Source: Planococcus sp. MSAK28401
GTDB lineage: Bacteria > Bacillota > Bacilli > Bacillales_A > Planococcaceae
Direction of reading: 5' to 3'
NCBI RefSeq assembly: GCF_018283455.1
Contig: NZ_JAAMTH010000001.1
Location: 2,585,501-2,649,500, forward strand
DNA length: 64,000 nucleotides
Shown: positions 7,830 through 15,890 of the stretch, in pieces
How the letters are laid out: each line of letters opens with the position of its first letter
How positions within the stretch are numbered: position 1 is the first letter of the stretch
Translations under genes and position numbers: made by a program
Notes under the pieces: model-generated
What the model was told of the DNA's origin: nothing
Database searches by the model: none
What the model saw: only the letters and a program-made list of their open reading frames with translations

Positions 7830-7833
7830 TCCG

Positions 7834-7953
7834 ATGAAGCGCCATTTGTTTGTGCTGTTTTTAGCCGGTGCGTTATTGCTTGCAGGATGCGGCGAACAGA
7901 ACGACAAGCCACAATATGAAGCTGGAGAACCAGTGATTGCGGCTGTTGCTTAA
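7834..7953 (+). CDS. 39-aa small lipoprotein
   Basis: A 39-codon ORF with AGGAGGGG 6 nt before the ATG. The peptide has a classical lipoprotein signal (MKRHLFVLFLAGALLLAGC) with the lipobox Cys at 19, leaving a mature peptide of 21 residues rich in charged and polar residues. Its own promoter (7718) and terminator (7995) bracket it, so it is a monocistronic unit. The family is not known to me; it may be a membrane-tethered peptide. Confidence 0.65.
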   Translation: MKRHLFVLFLAGALLLAGCGEQNDKPQYEAGEPVIAAVA

Positions 7954-7994
7954 CACCGATGGGGCACGAGATTTTGATTTGCGCCGCCGAATGC

Positions 7995-8030
7995 AAAAAA
8001 GGACAAAGCAGCTGCTTTGTCCTTTTTTTT
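7995..8030 (+). terminator. Terminator of the small lipoprotein gene
   Basis: AAAAAAGGACAAAGCAG pairs with CTGCTTTGTCCTTTTTT, followed by more T: a strong, near-symmetric terminator. Confidence 0.85.
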
Positions 8031-8121
8031 GGCTCTGTCTGTGCACTCTAGTTTCAGTCAGCTTTATTTTGTATAGTTCCATAGACTTCAGCTTGTTACA
8101 ATGATTGCAGGGGGAATCCGC

Positions 8122-8658
8122 ATGTACAAAGTTTTTTTATACATATTAGTTTTTTCTATATTGGCATTCATTGTATGGGGGAGTTTCTTCTGGCTACAGG
8201 TAAAAATCACTTTAAGTTTGATTGCATTGACGTTTTTGCCGGTTATTAGTAAAAAACTCTATAACGACGAGGCGCTATTCCGAAAAGGCAAAGCAGCGCT
8301 CTATGCTTCACTGCTTTTGACCGCCTTCATATTGCTCTCGACTATTAGTTCAATGATTATGGGTAACGGTGCAGATTTCGCAGCGTTATGGCTTACCATT
8401 TTTTTGTTCTTGGTTTTCCTATTTGGATCCGTCGTTTACGGGATTCCCGTTTCATCATTTTCTGATTTGGCGACTTCCGGTGTGAAACGCTATCGCTTTC
8501 CGCTTGCGTTCCTCATCCATGTAGAATTCGCGCTGTTTTCTTATTTATTTCTCGGGACGCTTATGTTTTTCACGTTATTCGTGGCCGTAGTGTTTTTCCT
8601 GTTCGATGAGCTTTTGCGAAAAAGGGAGACAACCCGTTCGCTCAAGTCTTTGGCCTGA
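8122..8658 (+). CDS. Multi-pass membrane protein, unknown function
   Basis: A 178-aa protein with about five hydrophobic helices (for example VFLYILVFSILAFIVWGSFF at the N-terminus, and LGTLMFFTLFVAVVFFLF near the end). The ATG at 8122 follows AGGGGGAATCCGC. Its 3' end overlaps the convergent nucleotidyltransferase gene by 17 bp. No family recognised. Confidence 0.75.
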   Translation: MYKVFLYILVFSILAFIVWGSFFWLQVKITLSLIALTFLPVISKKLYNDEALFRKGKAALYASLLLTAFILLSTISSMIMGNGADFAALWLTIFLFLVFLFGSVVYGIPVSSFSDLATSGVKRYRFPLAFLIHVEFALFSYLFLGTLMFFTLFVAVVFFLFDELLRKRETTRSLKSLA

Positions 8659-9472
8659 CAAACGCAGCTTTACGGGCAGCGTCGGAAAGGTCGATATGCG
8701 GAAGTTGTTGATGGATCAGCCCAAAGATTTCTTCAATGAGCGTTTCCAGTTCTTTGATGGCATCAGACGGTTCTTGAAAAAACACAGACTCCAAACGGGC
8801 GCCACAATTGTCCGGTTTGATTTCCATTAACGTGAGTGAATTACGCTGCCATTTAAACGCCGGATGAGGAATGAATTGTCGATTCAAGCCGAATAGCAAA
8901 CCCATAATATTCGTTTGGACGGAGACGACCACTTTATAGAACATGAGCCAATCCTTCCGGTGAACGAGCGCTTCGCGGTTGTTCCAACGGCTTCCGAAGT
9001 CGCTATAGTGGTTAATCACTTCCACTTGCAATTCTGGCGGATAATGCTCGACATCTTTCTTTAATTGCTCGATCGTCTTATCGCCATAAAGCGCAATGCC
9101 GTATTGTACGGAAGCGGCTATGCACTGCATGTCTGGGTTGACCTCGAGTTTTTGGGTTACTTGATGGATGGTTTGGTGAATCGTTTCGGTGAGAAAACTG
9201 CTAATTTCGAATTTCACGCCGTTTACTGTGTAGGTTTCAGCCCACTCTTCCTCTTCATACGGGTGAAACTCCAATAGTTTGCCGTCCAGTTGATCGATGA
9301 TTTGTTTACGTTCTTCTTCCGATGGCGCTTGCTTCCAAAAGAGGAGCAATTCAATATCCGAGAATTCGTCCTGCCAATTCCGAGACACCGATCCCGCGAG
9401 CATGATCGCTTCAATATTTGGGATACGCGCGTACTGTTCAGCAGCTTGCACCGCCAGTTTTTTTAGCTCCAT
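8642..9472 (-). CDS. Nucleotidyltransferase-fold protein
   Basis: A 276-aa protein with an N-terminal Pol-beta-type nucleotidyltransferase motif: GSVSRNWQDEFSDIELLLFW (about residues 27-46), i.e. GSxS followed by DxE, plus a third acidic residue in KFEISSF. The C-terminal part is helical, as in DUF4037-like and aminoglycoside nucleotidyltransferase-like proteins. It could transfer a nucleotide to a small molecule such as an antibiotic, but no substrate can be assigned. The start at 9472 is preceded by GGAGAG. Confidence 0.75.
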   Translation of the reverse strand: MELKKLAVQAAEQYARIPNIEAIMLAGSVSRNWQDEFSDIELLLFWKQAPSEEERKQIIDQLDGKLLEFHPYEEEEWAETYTVNGVKFEISSFLTETIHQTIHQVTQKLEVNPDMQCIAASVQYGIALYGDKTIEQLKKDVEHYPPELQVEVINHYSDFGSRWNNREALVHRKDWLMFYKVVVSVQTNIMGLLFGLNRQFIPHPAFKWQRNSLTLMEIKPDNCGARLESVFFQEPSDAIKELETLIEEIFGLIHQQLPHIDLSDAARKAAFVRPKT

Positions 9473-9579
9473 TCCATCTCTCCGTTCGCTCTGATATTGG
9501 CAATCGGCCAAATCTTATTAGTTTTATTATATAATTTTCTTTCCACATTTCCTATCCCTATTACATATCAAACAGAAAT

Positions 9580-9617
9580 AGAGCGTCCACTCAAAATGAA
9601 TGGACGCTCTGTTTTTT
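9580..9617. terminator. Terminator downstream of copB
   Basis: The 10-bp stem AGAGCGTCCA / TGGACGCTCT (9580-9589, 9601-9610) lies just after the copB stop; the T-run is better on the plus strand than on the minus strand. Confidence 0.65.
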
Positions 9618-9624
9618 CTTACTT

Positions 9625-11739
9625 TTAAGCCTTCAACAATTTCGCATTGATGGCGACGATGACGGTACTCAAGCTCATAAACACCGCGCCGACTGCTGGG
9701 CTGACGATGATGCCCCACGGCGCCAAAACGCCGGCAGCGAGCGGGATGGCGAAAATATTATAGCCAGTCGCCCACCACAGGTTCTGGACCATTTTGCGGT
9801 AGGTCTTTTTCGACAGCTCGATGAGCGCGACGACATCGTTCGGATTGCTTTTGACGAGCACGACGTCTGCCGTTTCCATTGCGACGTCCGTCCCGGCACC
9901 GATTGCGATGCCGAGGTCGGCGGTCGCCAGTGCCGGGGCATCGTTTACGCCGTCGCCGGTCATGGCGACGCGCCAGCCTTGGTCTTTAATTTTCTTAATT
10001 TGATTCGCTTTATCGTCCGGCAGCACTTCAGCATACACTTCATCGATGCCGAGTTGCGCGGCGACCCAGTTCGCGACTTTCTGGTTATCGCCTGTCAGCA
10101 TGATCGAATGGATACCTTTTTCCTTCAAGGCCGCGACCGCTTGTTTCGCTGTGTCGCGCACCATGTCAGCAAGCGCGATCATGCCGGCAAGCTTGTCATC
10201 AACCAGGACGAAGACGACCGTTTTGCCTTCTTCCGACAATGCGTTGAAGACGGATTCGTCATAGGGCAAGTTTTCACCTTTGATATAACCGGGGCTCACG
10301 GCGTTAATTTTCGTGCCGTCTACTTGGCCTTGTATGCCTTTGCCGGTGATGGATTCGAAATCGGTGACTTTGCCGATCGTCAAATTCCGGTCTTTTGCCG
10401 ATTGGACGATGCCCGTTGCAATCGGGTGTTCCGAGTTCTGCTCGATCGCTGCAGCGAGTTGCAACACTTGGTCCTCGCTATAGCCCTCACTCGCGATGAT
10501 ATCAGTGACTCCAAACTCACCTTTCGTCAGGGTTCCTGTTTTATCGAAGACGACAGCGTTCAAATTGCGCGCGCCTTCGAAATCGGCACGGTTGCGGATC
10601 AACAAGCCTTGCTTCGCTGAAATCGATGTCGAGACCGCGACGACGAGCGGAGCCGCCAGGCCGAGTGCGTGCGGGCAAGTGATGACCATGACCGTCACCA
10701 TGCGTTCAATGGCGATATCAAAGGAATAGCCGAGGGCGAGCCAGGCGAAAAGGGTAACAAATCCGGCAGCAAGCGCCAAATAAAACAGCCATTTCGCAGC
10801 ACGGTTCGTTAAATCCTGCGTTCTCGATTTGGATTCCTGGGCTTCTTTGACCATCGTGATGACTTGGGACAAATACGAATCTTCTCCGGTCTTCTCGACT
10901 TCCACGACGAGCGAACCCTCTTTATTGACCGAGCCGCCGATGACCGCATCGCCGTCTTCTTTTTCAATCGGGATTGATTCACCCGTCAGCATCGATTCAT
11001 CGACAGCGGAACGGCCTTCGACAATGACGCCATCAACCGGGATTTTCTCGCCCGGCTTGACCAATACCCAATCCTTATTGCGGATTTCGGACAAAGGCAC
11101 ATCTTCGACTTGTTTATCGTCATTCAAACGGTGTGCTTCATTCGGCATCAATTTGACGAGCTGTTCGAGCGCGTTCGACGCCCCCATGATGGAGCGCATT
11201 TCGATCCAATGCCCGAGCAGCATGATGGTGACAAGCGTCGCGAGCTCCCAGTACAACTGATTGCCGTCCCAGCCGAACACGACCAGGGTGCTATAGCTAT
11301 AGGCAATGGTGATCGCAAGCGCAATCAAGGTCATCATGCCTGGCGCTTTGTCTTTCAATTCAGCGATGCCGCCCACGAGAAACGGCCAGCCGCCATAGAA
11401 AAAGACGATGGACGATAAGGCGAACAACACAAGCATATCGTTGTCAAAGCGCCAATCGACGCCCATAAAATGCTGGATCATCGGCGAGATCGCGAGAATC
11501 GGGAGTGTCAAAATCAGCGAGATGAAAAACCGCTTCTTGAAATCCTCCACCATGTCTTCGTGTCCCCCGTGCCCATGATGGCCATGTCCGCCTCCATGTT
11601 CTTCCGAGTCATGCTCGTTATTTTCATGCTCTGTGTGCACATGCTCTTCCTGCACGGTCGAATCGTCTGCATGCATGCTATGATCTGCACTTGGTGAATG
11701 ATCGTCTGCATGCGGTTTCGTTTCGTCATGTTTTGCCAT
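9625..11739 (-). CDS. copB: Copper-translocating P1B-type ATPase, CopB type
   Basis: A 704-aa heavy-metal P-type ATPase. The first ~62 residues are extremely rich in His, Asp and Glu and replace the usual CxxC metal-binding domains. The sixth-helix motif is [12 protein letters not shown] (about residue 353), the CPH type typical of CopB pumps, and the phosphorylation loop is [11 protein letters not shown] (about residue 398). The hinge motif [10 protein letters not shown] is present. It exports copper or silver across the membrane at the cost of ATP. It is divergent from the copper-storage-like gene at 11949 and near a two-component system. The -10 TATAAT (11782-11787, minus) is overlapped upstream by a direct repeat. 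Confidence 0.9.
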   Translation of the reverse strand: MAKHDETKPHADDHSPSADHSMHADDSTVQEEHVHTEHENNEHDSEEHGGGHGHHGHGGHEDMVEDFKKRFFISLILTLPILAISPMIQHFMGVDWRFDNDMLVLFALSSIVFFYGGWPFLVGGIAELKDKAPGMMTLIALAITIAYSYSTLVVFGWDGNQLYWELATLVTIMLLGHWIEMRSIMGASNALEQLVKLMPNEAHRLNDDKQVEDVPLSEIRNKDWVLVKPGEKIPVDGVIVEGRSAVDESMLTGESIPIEKEDGDAVIGGSVNKEGSLVVEVEKTGEDSYLSQVITMVKEAQESKSRTQDLTNRAAKWLFYLALAAGFVTLFAWLALGYSFDIAIERMVTVMVITCPHALGLAAPLVVAVSTSISAKQGLLIRNRADFEGARNLNAVVFDKTGTLTKGEFGVTDIIASEGYSEDQVLQLAAAIEQNSEHPIATGIVQSAKDRNLTIGKVTDFESITGKGIQGQVDGTKINAVSPGYIKGENLPYDESVFNALSEEGKTVVFVLVDDKLAGMIALADMVRDTAKQAVAALKEKGIHSIMLTGDNQKVANWVAAQLGIDEVYAEVLPDDKANQIKKIKDQGWRVAMTGDGVNDAPALATADLGIAIGAGTDVAMETADVVLVKSNPNDVVALIELSKKTYRKMVQNLWWATGYNIFAIPLAAGVLAPWGIIVSPAVGAVFMSLSTVIVAINAKLLKA

Positions 11740-11796
11740 TAGCTTTCACCTCTCGCATCGTTTTTCGGTTCTCTTGCTTTCATTATAAGCAACAAG

Positions 11797-11816
11797 TATC
11801 GAGAAATTATCGAGAA
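11797..11816. promoter_or_regulatory. Direct-repeat operator in the copB promoter
   Basis: TATCGAGAA occurs twice (11797-11805 and 11808-11816) with an 11-bp repeat distance, the arrangement bound by OmpR-family response regulators. It covers the -35 region of the predicted copB promoter (-10 TATAAT, complement of 11782-11787). The regulator encoded at 12329-13006 is the obvious candidate; this link is inferred. Confidence 0.6.
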
Positions 11817-11852
11817 CGGCCCAATCGCTTTTTTTGAATTTGTGCAGTTTCT

Positions 11853-11865
11853 ATGGAATTTCCAT
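11853..11865. promoter_or_regulatory. 13-bp perfect dyad in the copB-csp intergenic region
   Basis: ATGGAATTTCCAT is a perfect inverted repeat about 85 bp upstream of the copper-storage-like gene. It may be an operator for a dimeric regulator; no such gene is adjacent. Confidence 0.35.
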
Positions 11866-11948
11866 GGAGTTCAGCACATTCCGTTTACTTCCAGTTCGAG
11901 CGGAAAATTTCCCTACAGACAACCTAAACTAATGAGGAGGTTTTTGGA

Positions 11949-12281
11949 ATGGCTCACGAACAACATCAGCAATTGCTCGACACGCTGCACGAATGCATGG
12001 CGGCGTGCAACCATTGCTTCGACGCTTGCTTAAAGGAAGACGACGTCAAAATGGTGGCGGAATGCATCCGGCTGGACCGGGAATGCGCAGACATGTGCGC
12101 ATATCTGGAACAGGCAATTACACGCAACTCGCCGTTCGTCCCACAGCTCGCGAAGGTCTGTGCGGAGATGTGCCAGGCTTGCGGCGACGAATGCCAGAAA
12201 CACGCCGATATGCACGATCATTGCAAACGCTGTGCAGAAGCTTGCCATAAATGCGCCGAAGCTTGCCGTGCAATCGCATAA
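11949..12281 (+). CDS. Cys-rich four-helix-bundle copper-binding protein (Csp/DUF326-like)
   Basis: A 110-aa cytosolic protein with about 15 Cys in repeated CxxxC pairs on helices (HECMAACNHCFDACL, ECADMCAYL, KVCAEMCQACGDECQK, RCAEACHKCAEACRA). This is the pattern of the DUF326 four-helix bundles, including the copper storage protein Csp3 family, which line a helical core with Cu(I)-binding thiolates. No export signal, so it buffers copper in the cytosol. The ATG follows AATGAGGAGG. It is divergent from copB, so pump and store are likely induced together. Confidence 0.85.
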   Translation: MAHEQHQQLLDTLHECMAACNHCFDACLKEDDVKMVAECIRLDRECADMCAYLEQAITRNSPFVPQLAKVCAEMCQACGDECQKHADMHDHCKRCAEACHKCAEACRAIA

Positions 12282-12288
12282 GACGGAG

Positions 12289-12321
12289 AGAGCCAGCTGG
12301 AACGTTTCCAGCTGGCTCTTT
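12289..12321. terminator. Bidirectional terminator
   Basis: A stem AGAGCCAGCTGGA / TCCAGCTGGCTCT with a loop of a few nt and a T-run lies between the copper-storage gene and the convergent response regulator gene. Confidence 0.8.
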
Positions 12322-12328
12322 TGTGTAG

Positions 12329-13006
12329 TTATTCGGCTTCGTTCAACCATTTATAGCCGACGCCCCAAACGGTCAGAAAATGCTTATCGATTGGAAAGCC
12401 GGATTGGCGGATTTTCTCCCGGACGTTGCGGACATGCGAATCGATCGTGCGCCCTTCCGTTTCCGAGTCATAGCCCCAAATGAGCACAATCAAATGATCG
12501 CGCGAAAACACTTTGCCAGGGTTTTTCACTAATTGCCCGACCATGAAGAATTCTTTCGGCGTCAGTTTGATCGGCGTGCCCAAATAGCTCAGCTCAAAGC
12601 GCTCTTCATCCCACTTCAAGCCTCCCACTTCAATGATGTTTTTCGGCGCCTGCCGCCTGAGCAGCGCTTCGATGCGGGCAAGCAATTCTTCTTCATTGAA
12701 CGGCTTGGTGATGTAATCATCCGCGCCGAGCTTGAGCCCTTTGACGATGTCTTCTTGCTGCTCGCGCGCTGTCAGCATGATAATCGGCACATCGGAAAAG
12801 CTGCGGATTTTCGCACATAGCTCAAAGCCACTCATTTCGGGCATCATGATGTCGAGCAGGACGATATCGAACGCCTGCGTCTCCAAATAGCGCAGCGCTT
12901 CCCTTGCGCCTTGTGCTTTTGTGCATTGGTACTGATGGGGCGTTAAATACAAGGACAGCAAATCGAGCATGCGCTGTTCGTCGTCGATCAATAAAATTTT
13001 ATGCAT
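12329..13006 (-). CDS. OmpR/PhoB-family response regulator
   Basis: A 225-aa regulator with an N-terminal receiver domain (acidic pair DD near residue 8, phosphoacceptor Asp 52 in LLDIMMPE, Lys in ITKPF) and a C-terminal winged-helix DNA-binding domain (EGRTIDSHVRNVREKI). The second ATG (13006) is preferred because GGGGGG lies 6 nt upstream; the ATG at 13012 touches it. The gene overlaps the end of the kinase gene, so the kinase is translated first. Its location inside a copper block suggests control of copB, csp and ydhK; the signal is not proven. Confidence 0.85.
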   Translation of the reverse strand: MHKILLIDDEQRMLDLLSLYLTPHQYQCTKAQGAREALRYLETQAFDIVLLDIMMPEMSGFELCAKIRSFSDVPIIMLTAREQQEDIVKGLKLGADDYITKPFNEEELLARIEALLRRQAPKNIIEVGGLKWDEERFELSYLGTPIKLTPKEFFMVGQLVKNPGKVFSRDHLIVLIWGYDSETEGRTIDSHVRNVREKIRQSGFPIDKHFLTVWGVGYKWLNEAE

Positions 13007-14387
13007 GCCCATCCCCCCTTTTCAAAGTAATCGTCAGGGTTGTTCCGGTGTTTGGCACAGAGTCGATATGGATTTGTCCGCCGTGCGATTCGACCAATTC
13101 CTTGGCGATCGCAAGCCCGAGCCCGCTGCCGCCGTACTTGCGGGATCTGGATTTATCGACGCGGTACAAGCGGTCGAAGACGAATGGCAAATCTTCTTGC
13201 GGAATGCCCTCGCCTTGGTCAGCCACGCTGAGGAAAATGGATGTTTCGTCTTGGCGCCCTTGCAAGGTGACGATGGTGTTCGGCTCGGAATGCTTGCGCG
13301 CATTATCGAGGATATTGAGCAAGACTTGCTGGAAACGCGCCGGGTCTATCCATGCGGTGATTTCCGGTTCGCAGTCGACCGATATCGTGATGTTCTTTTC
13401 ATTGAACGCCGGACGCACGAGCGCAGCGACCGAATGGCATAGCGCATCGATCGGCACCTGTTCTTTCTGGATCGAGAACTGGTTGTGGTCGAGCTGTGCC
13501 AGTTCGAATAATTGCTTGATAAGCTTCGTCAAATGGCCGGTTTCCTCGCGAATGATTGCAAGGTACTCTTCCCGCTCTTGTTCCGTCAGCCCAGGGCGGC
13601 TCGCAATATCGGCATAGCCTTTCATATAGGTGAGCGGTGTGCGCAGTTCGTGTGAGATGCTCGCGAGAAAATCGTTGCGTTCTTGCTTGAGCCGGTCCAA
13701 ATCATCGGATAGATGGGTGATGGCATTGGCCAGTTCGCCCAGTTCGTCATTGCGTTCGATATGAAGCGCCACCTCGCTTTGCCCTTTGCCCAGCTTCTCT
13801 GTCGCTTCTTTCATGCGAATGAGCGGCAAGGTAATAAAGCGCGACAACAGAAAAATAGTGATGACCGTCAATAATACCGAGATCAAACCAGCGAGAAGAA
13901 ATTGGTTTCTCATACGGTCGACCATTTCTTTGATATGATTCGTTTCCGCGAACATAAAGACATGGCCTGGATGCTCGCCGCCGATGGTGAGCGGGCTGTC
14001 GGTCGCGATAAAGCGCTCGTCTTGCCAATTGTCTTGGAGGATTTCGCCTTGTTCCGGCACTTGTTCGATATCGGTATGGCCGAGCACCTCGAGCATCTCC
14101 GGCTCGATCCGGTCGGAATGGGCCAATTCATTGCCGGTTTCATCCGTGATGATGACAACAAAATCCGAAGAAGATTCCATCATCGCGACGTGGGACAAGG
14201 TCGATTCGTTAAAGCTGTCTTCGAGCACTTCGCTATGGGTATTACCCCTTGCCAATAAATTCGACATTACTTCATCGACGCGTTCATTGACATAGGTGAT
14301 GTAGAGCGTCGAAAACAAGAACAATTCGATGCTGACGATGAAGACGAAAAACAATAGGCCGATTTTTAATGCCAGTCGATTGAACAT
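12999..14387 (-). CDS. Sensor histidine kinase
   Basis: A 462-aa membrane kinase: TM1 (GLLFFVFIVSIELFLFSTLY), an extracytoplasmic domain of about 130 residues, TM2 (FLLAGLISVLLTVITIFLL), HAMP linker, HisKA with phosphoacceptor His at about 245 (SISHELRTPLTYMKG), and HATPase with N box NILDNARKHS, DQGEGI and GSGLGLAI. It phosphorylates the overlapping response regulator. The sensor domain has no obvious Met/His metal cluster. The gene order (kinase before regulator) is the reverse of most Bacillus pairs. A hairpin at 14405-14432 lies just upstream of its ribosome binding site. Confidence 0.88.
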   Translation of the reverse strand: MFNRLALKIGLLFFVFIVSIELFLFSTLYITYVNERVDEVMSNLLARGNTHSEVLEDSFNESTLSHVAMMESSSDFVVIITDETGNELAHSDRIEPEMLEVLGHTDIEQVPEQGEILQDNWQDERFIATDSPLTIGGEHPGHVFMFAETNHIKEMVDRMRNQFLLAGLISVLLTVITIFLLSRFITLPLIRMKEATEKLGKGQSEVALHIERNDELGELANAITHLSDDLDRLKQERNDFLASISHELRTPLTYMKGYADIASRPGLTEQEREEYLAIIREETGHLTKLIKQLFELAQLDHNQFSIQKEQVPIDALCHSVAALVRPAFNEKNITISVDCEPEITAWIDPARFQQVLLNILDNARKHSEPNTIVTLQGRQDETSIFLSVADQGEGIPQEDLPFVFDRLYRVDKSRSRKYGGSGLGLAIAKELVESHGGQIHIDSVPNTGTTLTITLKRGDGHA

Positions 14388-14404
14388 ATACTCCCTCTTT
14401 CAGC

Positions 14405-14433
14405 GCATCAGCCTGAATCTTATCAGGCTTGCG
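14405..14433 (-). promoter_or_regulatory. Hairpin in the leader of the histidine kinase gene
   Basis: GCGCA plus AGCCTGA pair with TCAGGCT plus TGCGC (12 bp with a 2-nt bulge), ending about 17 nt before the kinase ATG. No T-run follows in the minus direction, so it is more a stability or translation element than a terminator. Confidence 0.35.
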
Positions 14434-14723
14434 CATTCATGTTGTGCTTAACTTCGAGCTACGCTTTCCTTTGTCCTGCCCCCTAGATAGAGACAAAGCT
14501 ATTTCTACTGTCTAGTGTAACGGATAAGTTTCGAGTTTTTGTGCATATCCGGGGAAAACTACTTGCTTCTGTCATGAAAAACTTAATTAATTTCAAGAAA
14601 GATAAATTGTCACCGTTCCTGCACACATTATGCAGAACTTCGGGGTAGCTTAAGAATATAAGGCGTGATTCACTACTTATTTGATGGTTAGTACGCATAC
14701 AACTAAGAAAAGAGGGGTAGAAG
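14434..14723. other. Divergent intergenic region
   Basis: About 290 bp between the kinase and the ydhK-like gene. It must hold both promoters. I see no convincing copy of the TATCGAGAA repeat found upstream of copB, and no ORF. Confidence 0.4.
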
Positions 14724-15356
14724 ATGGTTAAAGAGAAGATGATGATGGGTGCGCTGTCGATTGTGGCTGCTTTGGCGCTAACGGCGTGCAATGCAGATCC
14801 GTCGCCGGCTGACGCGCCGGTGGATATGGACGAGCAGATGGATGATCACATGGGAGAGAACTCCGGTGACATGAACGACCAAATGGACGAGAATATGGAC
14901 GACGAGGACGGCCATATGATGGATCATTCCGGCTCCGGAGAAGTTCCGGATGATTTACAGGAAGCACAAGACCCTGAATACGCTGTCGGCACTCAGGCAA
15001 TCATCACAACCGATCACATGAACGGAATGAAAGATGCCGAAGCGACCATTGTCGGAGCTTACGACACCACGGTTTATGCGGTGAGTTACACGCCTGCTGG
15101 CGGCGGTGAACCGGTTGAGAACCATAAATGGGTCATTCACGAGGAATTGGAGAATGCCGGAGATGCCCCATTCGAGGAAGGCGATGAAGTCGTGCTGAAT
15201 GCCGACCATATGCAAGGCATGGACGGAGTGACAGCGACGGTTGACTCTGCAGAACAGACGACCGTCTATATGATTGACTTCAATGCGACTGACAGCGGAG
15301 AGAAAGTGACCAACCACAAATGGGTCACAGAAGATGAATTAGCGCCTGTGGAGTAA
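14724..15356 (+). CDS. ydhK: YdhK/CopL-like lipoprotein (two DUF1541 repeats)
   Basis: A 210-aa lipoprotein with signal peptide and lipobox LTAC (Cys about 22), a Met/Asp/His-rich linker of about 50 residues (MDEQMDDHMGENSGDMND), and two DUF1541 repeats, each with DHM-GM, TTVY and NHKWV. The Met- and His-rich stretch suggests Cu(I) binding at the cell surface. The staphylococcal copper-resistance lipoprotein CopL is, as far as I recall, in the same family. The next gene (DUF305) starts 32 bp downstream. Confidence 0.85.
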   Translation: MVKEKMMMGALSIVAALALTACNADPSPADAPVDMDEQMDDHMGENSGDMNDQMDENMDDEDGHMMDHSGSGEVPDDLQEAQDPEYAVGTQAIITTDHMNGMKDAEATIVGAYDTTVYAVSYTPAGGGEPVENHKWVIHEELENAGDAPFEEGDEVVLNADHMQGMDGVTATVDSAEQTTVYMIDFNATDSGEKVTNHKWVTEDELAPVE

Positions 15357-15388
15357 AACCCAACAAAAAAATCATAAAGGAGAGAGAG

Positions 15389-15844
15389 ATGATGAACAAA
15401 TACTTGAAATTCGGGATCATGATCGGAACTTCTACTTTCATTATGTATTGGCTGATGTATTTGAATGTGTTCCAGCTCGACCATATTTTCTACAGTGAAA
15501 CGCGCTTGTATATGGCGCTCATCATGGGCTCTGTCATGGCCATCGTCATGATGCTGTTCATGTGGCCGATGTACAAGAACAAGAAAGCGAATGCCGGAAT
15601 CCTTGCCGGCAGTGCGCTGATTTTCGCCTTATCGCTTTATCTCGTGCGCAGCCAAGTGCTCATTGAAGATACTGGCTGGATGAAAGCGATGATCCCCCAC
15701 CACTCGATCGCGATTTTGACGAGTGAACGCGCGAACATTTCGGATCCTCGCGTGAGACAGCTGGCGGATGAAATCATTGAAGCCCAGCGCAGGGAAATTG
15801 ACGAGATGAAGCAATTGATCGAGGACTTGGAGAATGAAGAATAA
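15389..15844 (+). CDS. DUF305-domain membrane protein
   Basis: A 151-aa protein with three N-terminal helices (KFGIMIGTSTFIMYWLMYL; LYMALIMGSVMAIVMMLFMW; AGILAGSALIFALSLYLV) and a C-terminal DUF305 segment with MIPHHSIAILTSERA and MKQLIEDLE. DUF305 proteins are ferritin-like helical bundles frequently found with copper-handling genes, with the conserved HH pair a likely metal site. The start may be either of two adjacent ATGs (15389 or 15392), after AAAGGAG. It is probably co-transcribed with the YdhK-like lipoprotein gene. Confidence 0.8.
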   Translation: MMNKYLKFGIMIGTSTFIMYWLMYLNVFQLDHIFYSETRLYMALIMGSVMAIVMMLFMWPMYKNKKANAGILAGSALIFALSLYLVRSQVLIEDTGWMKAMIPHHSIAILTSERANISDPRVRQLADEIIEAQRREIDEMKQLIEDLENEE

Positions 15845-15890
15845 ACATAAAGAAAGGCTTGCCGAAAATCCGGCAAGCCTTTCTTTATGT
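15845..15890. terminator. Long bidirectional terminator
   Basis: Two 20-bp arms (15845-15864 and 15871-15890) form a near-perfect hairpin between the DUF305 gene and the convergent MFS gene, whose last codons lie in the right arm. Confidence 0.85.

Noticed and set aside
9979..10620. A 213-codon frame on the plus strand inside copB.
   Set aside because: It is the antisense of a well-conserved P-type ATPase gene with no ribosome binding site; an effect of codon bias.
12904..13617. A 237-codon plus-strand frame over the kinase and regulator genes.
   Set aside because: Antisense of conserved kinase motifs; Cys/Ser/Arg-rich translation without any domain.
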